From: Psychrobacter coccoides | GTDB lineage: Bacteria > Pseudomonadota > Gammaproteobacteria > Pseudomonadales > Moraxellaceae | DNA: 64,000 bases | Reading direction: 5' to 3' | NCBI RefSeq assembly: GCF_017498085.1 | Contig: NZ_JAGBKM010000013.1 | Span: forward strand, 1-64,000 | Shown here: piece by piece, positions 57,002-64,000 of the stretch | Position numbering within the stretch: position 1 is the stretch's first letter | How the letters are laid out: the number at the start of each line of letters is the position of its first letter | The notes under the pieces: generated by a model | What the model was told of the DNA's origin: nothing | Seen by the model: only the letters and a program-made list of their open reading frames with translations | Databases searched by the model: none | Position numbers and translations under genes: made by a program

Positions 57002-57700
57002 TTATTGATTGATCACATCAACCCCTGCCGGTGGTGTAAATTTAAACTGACTGCTGCTTATACTTGGATTCATTTTGATGTTATTAAACTTAATAGATGT
57101 GGTTTGACCCAAAGTATCATTTAACACCATCATAACCGGCTTACCCCCATTAAAGCTCATAGACAAACTCTTAAAGCTGGCACTGTCTGATTTGGGATAG
57201 AGCACATAGTAGTTTTTATTACTGTAAGGTTGCGTGATTTTAAAGTTTTTATCAATTTTATTGGGATCGCCCGATAGCAGTAAAGCAGGAGTGTTACCGA
57301 CTTGCGCATCGACTCCTTGCTTAGTCGCTTGCTCTAAGTCTTTATCATATATCCACATTGAGTTGCCGTTGGCGACAATCAACTGCTCAGAGGGTGATTT
57401 GGTTTCCCAACGAAAGTTGTTTGGACGTTGTACGCTCATCGAACCCTGAAAAGTACCACTTCGAGCGCCCTTGGTGGTCTGAGTAAAATCAGCTGTCATG
57501 CTTTTGGTGTTGTCCAGCAGCTTGTTTAAGCGCTTAGCAGCCACTAAGTTGTCCGCAGGTGCTGCCGTTGCTGATTGCGTCAACGCCACCATCGGCGCTG
57601 CCACACCAAGTGAGCCCATCAATATCCCTGTTAGAGCACCGCTCATCACTTTTTGTTTCAGGGTGGGCTGTTTAGAAACTTGCTTGGTCAATAAAGTCAT
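57002..57700 (-). CDS. lolA: outer-membrane lipoprotein carrier protein LolA
   Basis: A 232-residue periplasmic chaperone that carries lipoproteins from LolCDE to LolB. The signal peptide is long, ending near TQSATAAPA (about residue 48). The mature part has LLDNTKSMTADFTQTTKGARSGTFQGSMSVQRPNNFRWETKSPSEQLIVANGNSMWIYDKDLEQATKQ, the LolA core. LGQTTSIKFNNIKMNPSISSSQFKFTPPAGVDVI is the family C-terminus. It is a single gene ahead of the nuo operon. Confidence 0.93.
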   Translation of the reverse strand: MTLLTKQVSKQPTLKQKVMSGALTGILMGSLGVAAPMVALTQSATAAPADNLVAAKRLNKLLDNTKSMTADFTQTTKGARSGTFQGSMSVQRPNNFRWETKSPSEQLIVANGNSMWIYDKDLEQATKQGVDAQVGNTPALLLSGDPNKIDKNFKITQPYSNKNYYVLYPKSDSASFKSLSMSFNGGKPVMMVLNDTLGQTTSIKFNNIKMNPSISSSQFKFTPPAGVDVINQ

Positions 57701-58066
57701 AATAACTCCTCTCTCAAAATGCAGAACAGCATAAGATAAAATGTTTTAGATAAATTGTTGTATTCAATAAGTGCTTATTTCTCAAATATGACGCTCATGT
57801 CATTAGACATTGAAAACAGTGTGCCAGTTTTTTTATTACACGCCTAGTCATGAATTGCAATCATTGCTACGCCTGCCATACACACTTGTAAGCCATTGCG
57901 TTACATCATTCTAAATACCTATACTTGTCCAGAACCGGATTAGCAAAAAAAACCCCTACTACCTTCTGGTAATAGGGATCTTTTATTTATGTCAGTATCT
58001 GGTGTCTTATTTGAACCATAAACAATGGTCTTGATTATAAACATCCAGACTTATTAAAAGCGACAA
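57701..58066. other. noncoding gap between rpmA and lolA
   Basis: About 366 bases containing the rpmA terminator at 57945-57977 and, to its left, the presumed lolA promoter. Nothing else was recognised. Confidence 0.45.
57945..57977 (-). terminator. Rho-independent terminator of the rplU-rpmA operon
   Basis: On the minus strand a ten-base stem, CCCTATTACC with GGTAGTAGGG (one mismatch), has loop AGAA. It is followed by GG and eight T. It lies about 90 bases past the rpmA stop. Confidence 0.85.
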
Positions 58067-58324
58067 TTACTCGCTTTCAACAGACACATAACGACGGTTA
58101 AATTTACCTTTGGTATCAAACTTTACCACACCGTCATTAAGGGCAAATAGAGTATGGTCACGGCCCATACCTACGCCTTCGCCTGCGTGGAATTCTGTAC
58201 CACGTTGACGAACGATGATGTTACCAGCTGTGATTGCTTGGCCACCAAATATTTTTACGCCAAGCATTTTTGGGTTTGAATCACGACCGTTACGTGTCGA
58301 GCCGGCAGCTTTTTTATGTGCCAT
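58067..58324 (-). CDS. rpmA: 50S ribosomal protein L27
   Basis: An 85-residue protein beginning [62 protein letters not shown], the full L27 signature near the peptidyl-transferase centre. It is cotranscribed with rplU, 93 bases downstream. Confidence 0.97.
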   Translation of the reverse strand: MAHKKAAGSTRNGRDSNPKMLGVKIFGGQAITAGNIIVRQRGTEFHAGEGVGMGRDHTLFALNDGVVKFDTKGKFNRRYVSVESE

Positions 58325-58417
58325 GGATATATCTCCTTGTTAATGTGACTTATCGCTACTGCGATAACTCTTAAGCTTTTAAAGCATTACTTATCAGTAA
58401 GCACTCACTATTGATAA

Positions 58418-58729
58418 TTAAGCGTTAATCGCTTTGATTTTTAACAAGGTGTACCATTGGCGGTGACCTTGCTCTTTGTGGTAATGCTTACGACGTTTGT
58501 GTTTGATGATACGGATTTTTTCACCGCGACCATGCTCAACCACTTCAACTTCTACGTTTGCACCTTCAACGACTGGCTGACCGACTTTGACATTGTCACC
58601 ATCAACGACCATCAACACGTCTTCAAATTTAATCGTTTCGCCTTTCTCTGCTTTTAACAATTCAACTTTTAAAAGCTCATCGACGACTACACGGTGCTGT
58701 TTACCACCACTTTTAATTACTGCGTACAT
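58418..58729 (-). CDS. rplU: 50S ribosomal protein L21
   Basis: A 103-residue protein: [25 protein letters not shown] at the start, [37 protein letters not shown] at the end, the full L21 signature. It is the first gene of rplU-rpmA and is divergent from ispB, the usual arrangement in gammaproteobacteria. Confidence 0.97.
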   Translation of the reverse strand: MYAVIKSGGKQHRVVVDELLKVELLKAEKGETIKFEDVLMVVDGDNVKVGQPVVEGANVEVEVVEHGRGEKIRIIKHKRRKHYHKEQGHRQWYTLLKIKAINA

Positions 58730-59182
58730 TGTCTGACTCCGTTTAACCCGTGTGCCGTGGCTGATATAATACCAACACTTCGACGACGAACACGACAGGG
58801 AAAAATTAAAGGCAAGATTTTACGGCTTTTTGCTCATAAAAGCAAGCCGCTCTTCTTGTTTTTTTAAGGTGGTGATCGTACCTAATTACTAGCCCATATG
58901 TACTTTACTAGCCCATATGTACTGACACTTGCAATACGGTGGGCTTGAGGACATATAACTCTAAGCAGTTCTAAAAACTACTTTTGCCACACGTCGATCA
59001 TAGACCCAATTGTGGCTAGAGCCATTATAGCTTATATAATCAGCAACTTACAACATACCGCTGCTGTCTGCCAAACTTTATTCACCGATTTGTCAACTCA
59101 GCTATGCTACTATAAGCACATTGTCAGTCTCATAGCAGACGACTATCCTTGTTTTTTCTTTTTATTAATACGATTATTCACT
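58730..59182. other. divergent promoter region between rplU and ispB
   Basis: About 450 bases. It holds a 19-base perfect tandem duplication at 58886-58923 and should hold both promoters. On the minus strand TATTAT at about 58766-58771 is a possible rplU -10. The ispB frame is open for 57 codons upstream of the chosen start, but that part has no family resemblance. Confidence 0.45.
58886..58923. repeat. 19-base tandem direct duplication
   Basis: The unit TTACTAGCCCATATGTACT occurs twice without a gap. It contains the palindrome CATATG. It lies between the rplU and ispB starts. Confidence 0.8.
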
Positions 59183-60205
59183 ATGACCACTTCTTTAGCA
59201 AACGCATCTCCCTCTCCTGTATCCGTGCCAAGCTATGCGGATATACAAAGCATCGTCGCTGATGACTTTGAGATTATGGACAAGCAAGTTTTTGGTAGCC
59301 TTAACTCCAAAGTGCAACTGGTAATGAGTGTCTCCCAGCATGTGATTAATGCTGGTGGCAAACGCATGCGCCCGCTCATCACGCTGTTGTGTGCACGCAT
59401 GTTTGATGATAACCCTTCAGAAAAAGCCATGCACTTAGCAGCAATTACAGAGATGCTGCACACGGCCACATTGGTACATGATGATGTGATTGATGAGTCA
59501 GGTCAGCGCCGTGGCAAGCCTACAGCAAACGCCACTTGGGATAATGCTACCGCCGTACTGGTCGGTGACTATTTGATTGCTCGTGCCTTTAATCTACTGG
59601 TCGGCTTTCAAAGTTTGCCACTACTCCAGGTATTTTCAGATGGGACCTGTGATATCGCTGAAGGCGAGGTGCTGCAATTACAGCATCAGCACAACCCTGC
59701 CGCAACAGAAGCAGATTATCTCAATATTATTGATGGCAAAACTTCACGACTGTTTATGATGGCCACTCAAGGCGCTGCTATCTTGCAAGACAAAACAGAG
59801 TATATGCAAGCATTAGGCGATTTCGGTCAGCATTTTGGTAATGCCTTTCAGATTATAGATGACGTCCTCGACTACAGTGGCGATAGCGAGCTGATGGGCA
59901 AAAACCTCGGCGACGATCTTGCTGAAGGCAAACCGACCCTACCCACGATCAAAGCGCTTGAGCTCTTAAAAGACACGGATCAAAAAGGCTATCAGCAGCT
60001 AAGAGTAGCCGTACAAACCGGCAAAACACCAAACGCTGAACAATTGATTGCACTGGTACGAGACTCAGGGTCGCTAGAGTATTGCAAAAAACGCGCCTTA
60101 GAAGAAACCGCTTTAGCGCAGCAAGCGTTAAAAACGTTGCCTGATAATCGCTACCGTCAAGGCCTCTATCAGCTTACCGAGCTTGCTAGCGCACGTTTGT
60201 TGTAG
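59183..60205 (+). CDS. ispB: octaprenyl diphosphate synthase
   Basis: A 340-residue trans-prenyltransferase that makes the side chain of ubiquinone. The first Asp-rich motif is LVHDDVIDESGQRRGKPTAN (DDxxD, about residue 102), the second is QIIDDVLDYSGD. GGKRMRPLITLLCARM and GDYLIARAF are conserved. ATG 59183 (MTTSLANASPS) is chosen: the longer frame adds 57 residues without family resemblance. Gene order rplU-rpmA divergent to ispB is conserved in gammaproteobacteria. It supplies the same pathway as the two hydroxylases at 30.7-33.5 kb. Confidence 0.93.
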   Translation: MTTSLANASPSPVSVPSYADIQSIVADDFEIMDKQVFGSLNSKVQLVMSVSQHVINAGGKRMRPLITLLCARMFDDNPSEKAMHLAAITEMLHTATLVHDDVIDESGQRRGKPTANATWDNATAVLVGDYLIARAFNLLVGFQSLPLLQVFSDGTCDIAEGEVLQLQHQHNPAATEADYLNIIDGKTSRLFMMATQGAAILQDKTEYMQALGDFGQHFGNAFQIIDDVLDYSGDSELMGKNLGDDLAEGKPTLPTIKALELLKDTDQKGYQQLRVAVQTGKTPNAEQLIALVRDSGSLEYCKKRALEETALAQQALKTLPDNRYRQGLYQLTELASARLL

Positions 60206-60589
60206 TTCATTACCATTGATCTGATGTATGCTCAATATGGCAGCGTCTATATTTGGGTGTTGCCAAAGCGCTGGTTTTGTGTCCAGTGGTTTTTTTGAGC
60301 TTATCCGCACTAATTATAAGTAAAACATTGATAAAGCAACCAATATAACAAAAAGTAACAATTTTTAAGAATAGCAATCACCACGAGTGTAAACACCTTT
60401 GATTTGTTGTCTAACCTATATCAGCTATGCGCTTTCTGGCTTTTATAAAACACAAACGCAAGCTTTATGATTAAGGCACGTATTTTCGTGCTTGACTGTG
60501 GGGTATACCCTATAGTTTATAATATTTGATTAAGTTTATTGAGCCAAACCTTTACTTATACCGCATTTATATAATTAACGAGGACATTG
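60206..60589. other. noncoding region upstream of the RND efflux genes
   Basis: About 384 bases. The ispB terminator candidate occupies the left end; the promoter of the efflux operon must be in the rest. No TetR-type gene or clear palindromic operator was seen. Confidence 0.4.
60269..60297 (+). terminator. candidate terminator after ispB
   Basis: A short stem CGCTGG with CCAGTG (one G-T-type mismatch) and loop TTTTGTGT is followed by seven T. It lies 64 bases after the ispB stop. Confidence 0.45.
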
Positions 60590-61975
60590 ATGAAGCACTC
60601 TTATCTTGCGCTTGTAATAGCATCTGTACTATCTGGAGCTGTACTGGTTGGCTGTGACAAAAACGATGGCGCCGCTGAGCAAGCACAGCAGCAGATGCCT
60701 CCTGCCGTCGTCAATGTCCAGACCGTGACCTTTGATACTGTCCCGCAAGTACAGACTTTCTCTGGACGTACTGCCGCTTATCAAACGGCAGATGTCCGCC
60801 CACAGGTAAACGGGGTTATTGAAGAGATTCTGTTCCGTGAAGGCAGCAACGTCAAAAAAAATCAGCCGCTTTATCGCATCAACACTGACAACTATACTTC
60901 CTCGGTGGCTAGTGGTGAGGCAGCTGTACAGCAAGCAAAGGCCAATTATCAAACGGCTCTAGCCAATAATGCCAATGCCAAAGCTGAGTTGGCCAGTCGT
61001 CAAGCGTCACTGGCACAAGCACAAAACGACTTGCAGCGTCTTCAAGGGCTTGTCGATATTGATGCCATCTCCAAGCAGCAATACGACCAAGCACAGACTC
61101 AAGTACGTACGGCACAAGCGGCTGTTCAAAGTGCACAGGCAGCAGTTGGTCAAACCCAAGCAGGTATCGAAAGTTCAAAAGCCAATATTCAGGCCGCTCA
61201 AGCCAACTTGAATGCCAGCGCCCTTAACCTTAATCGTACTATCGTACGTGCTCCTCTTACCGGTCGTAGTGGTCGCTCAAGCGTGACCGCTGGTACCCTT
61301 GTTAGCTCAGGTCAACCTGAGCCTTTGGTGACCATCTCACGCTTAGACCCTATGTATGTCGATATTAGCCAATCTTCATCTGAGCTATTAAAACTGCGTC
61401 AGCAAATCGCTGCAGGCAAAGCCCAAGCTGGTATGAATAGTGTTGAGCTGGTATTAGAAGATGGTTCGGTGTATCCCGTACGTGGTCAGCTGGCTCTATC
61501 TGAAGCCAGAGTAGATGAGTCAACGGGCGCTGTGACTTTGCGTGCTGTATTTCCTAATAAAAACAATGTGTTATTGCCGGGCATGTATGTCTCTGCTCGC
61601 CTGATACAAAGCGTGATCACAAACGCCGCTTTAGTACCACAAAGCGCAGTGATGCGTACCCCTAAAGGTGGGACGGAAGTCTATATCGTCGATGCAGACA
61701 ATAAGATTCAAGTGCGTCCTGTCACTATCGATGGTACTTATGATGGACAGTGGGTCGTTACTGACGGTCTAGAGTCAGGAGATAAAGTGGTGGTGATTGG
61801 CGGCTCCAAGGTCAAACCTGAACAAGAGGTGGTCGTCAAACCACTAGAAGAGTCAAGCCCTGCGCCATCCCCTCAAGGTGAGCCTACGGCAAAAACACCA
61901 CAGCAAGCTGCTGAAGCTGTAGATGCATCCGATGATGATACTGCTGAGCAACCTGCCCAAGCCGCCACCAACTAA
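60590..61975 (+). CDS. RND efflux periplasmic adaptor lipoprotein (AcrA/MexA family)
   Basis: A 461-residue membrane-fusion protein that links the pump to an outer-membrane channel. The lipoprotein signal ends in VLSGAVLVGC. The lipoyl/beta-barrel parts have FSGRTAAYQTADVRPQVNGVIEEILFREGSNVKKNQPLYRI. The long coiled-coil hairpin is Ala/Gln-rich (about residues 100-210), followed by NRTIVRAPLTGRSGRSSVTAGTLV. The C-terminal 45 residues are Pro/Glu/Ala/Gln-rich and variable. ATG 60590 follows GAGGA by five bases and is preferred to the TTG just before it. The pump gene follows 35 bases later. Confidence 0.92.
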   Translation: MKHSYLALVIASVLSGAVLVGCDKNDGAAEQAQQQMPPAVVNVQTVTFDTVPQVQTFSGRTAAYQTADVRPQVNGVIEEILFREGSNVKKNQPLYRINTDNYTSSVASGEAAVQQAKANYQTALANNANAKAELASRQASLAQAQNDLQRLQGLVDIDAISKQQYDQAQTQVRTAQAAVQSAQAAVGQTQAGIESSKANIQAAQANLNASALNLNRTIVRAPLTGRSGRSSVTAGTLVSSGQPEPLVTISRLDPMYVDISQSSSELLKLRQQIAAGKAQAGMNSVELVLEDGSVYPVRGQLALSEARVDESTGAVTLRAVFPNKNNVLLPGMYVSARLIQSVITNAALVPQSAVMRTPKGGTEVYIVDADNKIQVRPVTIDGTYDGQWVVTDGLESGDKVVVIGGSKVKPEQEVVVKPLEESSPAPSPQGEPTAKTPQQAAEAVDASDDDTAEQPAQAATN

Positions 61976-62010
61976 TTCCATTCAAAGATAGGAAGACTTA
62001 GGGATATACT

Positions 62011-64000
62011 ATGTCACGTTTTTTTATTGATCGCCCTATTTTTGCATGGGTATTGGCTATTTTAGTCATGCTCGTCGGGGTGATATCGGTTATTAACTTA
62101 CCGATTGAGCAGTACCCACGCATCGCACCACCAACTGTTTCAGTCAGTGCCAGCTATCCTGGTGCTAACGCCCAAACCGTTGAGAACTCAGTAGTACAGA
62201 TTATTGAACAACGTATGAAAGGTCTTGATGGCCTGATGTATATGTCATCATCAAGCTCCTCAAGCGGTAGCGCCTCTGTCACTTTGACCTTTGAAAACGG
62301 TACAGATCCGGATACTGCGCAAGTACAGGTCCAAAACAAGCTACAAGCTGCCATGAGCTCTCTACCTGAATCCGTTCAGCGTCAGGGGGTTAACGTCAAC
62401 AAATCCTCCAGCAGCTTCTTGATGGTGCAAGGTTTTATCTCTGAAGATGGCAGTATGGATCGGCAAGATATCGCTGATTATGTCAACTCAAACGTCGTCG
62501 ACCCACTTAGCCGTGTCGAAGGTGTGGGAGAGGTCCAAGTCTTCGGCTCTTCATATGCCATGCGTATTTGGCTTGATCCGGCGCTTCTACGTAGCTACAA
62601 CTTGGTACCGTCAGACATCGTCAACGCTGTGCGTGCACAAAACGCACAAGTCTCAGCAGGTCAGTTAGGCCAAGCGCCTGCGGATACCGATCAGCAGGTC
62701 ATTAACGCTACGGTTACGGTTCAAAGCTACTTAGAAACACCTGAAGAATTTGAAAACATACTGTTAAAAACCGACACCTCTGGTGCTCAAGTGCGCTTAG
62801 GCGATGTCGCAGATGTTGAGATCGGTAGTGAAAACTATAGCGTTATCTCTCTATATAATGGTCAAGAGGCCGCAGGTCTGGGTATCTCGCTGGCCGGTGG
62901 CGCCAACGCCTTAGAGACTCGTGAAGCTGTCGGTGCACGTATGGCTGAGCTTGAGGCGAACTTCCCAGCAGGGCTGACGTCAGTCGTTCCCTATGACACC
63001 ACGCCTTTTGTACGCTTGTCTATCGAGCAAGTGGTCATGACGCTGATTGAAGCGATTATTCTGGTGTTTATCGTCATGTTCATTTTCTTACAGAACTGGC
63101 GTGCAACCATCATTCCGACGCTTGCTGTACCAGTTGTCTTACTTGGTACCTTTGCCGTGCTCTATGTGGCAGGTTTTAGTATCAACGTATTGACCATGTT
63201 TGCTATGGTACTCTCTATCGGTCTCTTAGTAGATGATGCCATCGTCGTGGTAGAAAACGTCGAGCGTATCTTGGAAGAAAACCCTGATATCTCTATCAAG
63301 GATGCCACCATTCAATCGATGGGTGAGATCAGTAAGATCGTTATTGGTATTGCTTTGATTCTGTCAGCAGTATTCGTACCGATGGCTTTCTTCGGTGGTT
63401 CAACTGGGGTGATTTATCGTCAGTTCTCCATCACCTTGATTACCGCTATGGTATTCTCAGCCTTGGTCGCCCTTATCTTTACCCCTGCCCTTTGTGTGAC
63501 GTTACTCAAGCGTAGTAAAAGTCATGAAAAAGGCAATACTGAAGACCAAAAAGGGTTTTTTGGTTGGTTTAACCGGATGTTCTTTAAGCTGAGCCGCTCC
63601 TACGAAAACACGGTAGGCAAGAGCTTTCGCTTTAAATGGTTATATCTGCTTGGCTATGCTGCAATTATTGCTGTCATGGCGGTGGTCTTTTTACGCATTC
63701 CTGGTTCGTTTTTACCAGAGGAAGATCAGGGTATTATGTTTACCTTGGTACAGCTTCCAGCGGGTGCGACACTCGATGAAACCCAAGATGTACTTGATAA
63801 AGTCAGTGACTACTATGACACTCAAGAAGAAGACAACATCGCTTCCGTGTTCACTATCGCAGGCTTTAGTTTCTCTGGTAGTGGTCAAAACATGGGACTG
63901 GCCTTCGTTCGTTTAACCGACTGGGATAACCGCCCTGGTGAGGAAAACACAGCGCAAGCAGTAGCTGATCGCGCCATGGGCTACTTCTTTACTCAGCTTA
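62011..64000 (+). CDS. RND efflux pump inner-membrane transporter (AcrB/MexB family), partial at window end
   Basis: The reading frame from ATG 62011 stays open to the window edge, giving about 663 of some 1050 residues. The N-terminus [52 protein letters not shown] is diagnostic of hydrophobe/amphiphile RND pumps. The proton-relay Asp pair sits in [20 protein letters not shown] (about residues 407-408). The second periplasmic half begins after helix 7 ([31 protein letters not shown]). With the adaptor it would export drugs, dyes or detergents. An outer-membrane partner may follow outside the window. Confidence 0.93.
   Translation, partial: MSRFFIDRPIFAWVLAILVMLVGVISVINLPIEQYPRIAPPTVSVSASYPGANAQTVENSVVQIIEQRMKGLDGLMYMSSSSSSSGSASVTLTFENGTDPDTAQVQVQNKLQAAMSSLPESVQRQGVNVNKSSSSFLMVQGFISEDGSMDRQDIADYVNSNVVDPLSRVEGVGEVQVFGSSYAMRIWLDPALLRSYNLVPSDIVNAVRAQNAQVSAGQLGQAPADTDQQVINATVTVQSYLETPEEFENILLKTDTSGAQVRLGDVADVEIGSENYSVISLYNGQEAAGLGISLAGGANALETREAVGARMAELEANFPAGLTSVVPYDTTPFVRLSIEQVVMTLIEAIILVFIVMFIFLQNWRATIIPTLAVPVVLLGTFAVLYVAGFSINVLTMFAMVLSIGLLVDDAIVVVENVERILEENPDISIKDATIQSMGEISKIVIGIALILSAVFVPMAFFGGSTGVIYRQFSITLITAMVFSALVALIFTPALCVTLLKRSKSHEKGNTEDQKGFFGWFNRMFFKLSRSYENTVGKSFRFKWLYLLGYAAIIAVMAVVFLRIPGSFLPEEDQGIMFTLVQLPAGATLDETQDVLDKVSDYYDTQEEDNIASVFTIAGFSFSGSGQNMGLAFVRLTDWDNRPGEENTAQAVADRAMGYFFTQL

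Noticed and set aside
59012..59182. 57-codon N-terminal extension of ispB
   Set aside because: No family resemblance, and the downstream ATG gives the usual length.
1..64000. CRISPR arrays, tRNA or rRNA genes, prophage or toxin-antitoxin modules
   Set aside because: No regularly spaced repeats, no GGTTCAAATCC-type tRNA arms and no recognisable phage or toxin genes were seen by reading; weak or diverged cases could be missed.

Overview
The window looks like a piece of a Psychrobacter-type chromosome (Moraxellaceae, Gammaproteobacteria). This rests on a moderate-to-low GC content, the fused nuoCD gene, an Acinetobacter-like wza-wzb-wzc capsule export module, and gene content remembered from that family; no database search was possible. 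No rRNA, tRNA or CRISPR array was found.

Region 1 (1-12.8 kb, all minus strand) is the promoter-proximal part of a capsule or exopolysaccharide locus. Transcription runs leftwards: wza, wzb, wzc, a WbpM/CapD-type 4,6-dehydratase, a UDP-HexNAc 6-dehydrogenase (TviB/WbpO type), a UDP-HexNAc 4-epimerase (TviC/WbpP type), a Wzx flippase, and two sugar-transfer-type ATP-grasp genes. The last ATP-grasp gene is broken twice, by a 146-bp IS630-like miniature element and by an IS630-family IS that occupies bases 1-912. Glycosyltransferases and Wzy are not in the window and probably lie beyond the left edge.

Region 2 (13.4-20 kb) holds rluB, three adjacent divergent copies of one unrecognised helical domain, a LysE/ArgO exporter, a trimethylamine monooxygenase-like flavoprotein (tmm) and a MarC-family membrane protein.

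Region 3 (20-25.6 kb) is a de novo NAD module: nadC, a degenerate-Nudix/winged-helix regulator (NadQ/NrtR-like), nadA and nadB. nearly identical palindromes precede nadC and nadA, so the regulator and its operators can be read directly from the sequence.

Region 4 (25.7-40 kb) contains a CdsA-like cytidylyltransferase, lysO, two OmpA-domain lipoproteins around an uncharacterised membrane protein, two ubiquinone hydroxylases (UbiF/I-type and UbiH), phoH and ybeY, an MscS channel, a TonB-like protein, an unrecognised conserved protein and a ferredoxin-NADP reductase.

Region 5 (40.2-56.4 kb, minus) is the complete 13-gene nuo operon, nuoA to nuoN, with unusual extensions in NuoA, NuoJ, NuoK and NuoG. 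It ends at a strong hairpin terminator. Upstream lie lolA and the rplU-rpmA pair; ispB diverges from rplU. The right edge holds an RND efflux adaptor and the first two thirds of its pump.

Scattered through the intergenic spaces are short TA-flanked inverted-repeat elements (MITEs) whose ends resemble those of the resident IS630 copy, and one MITE of a second family (ends GGGCGTGTC). I see no obvious new defence system. The least explained material is the three-paralog cluster at 14.5-16.6 kb, the OmpA-flanked membrane protein at 28.5 kb, and the MITE/ATP-grasp wreckage at the capsule tail.
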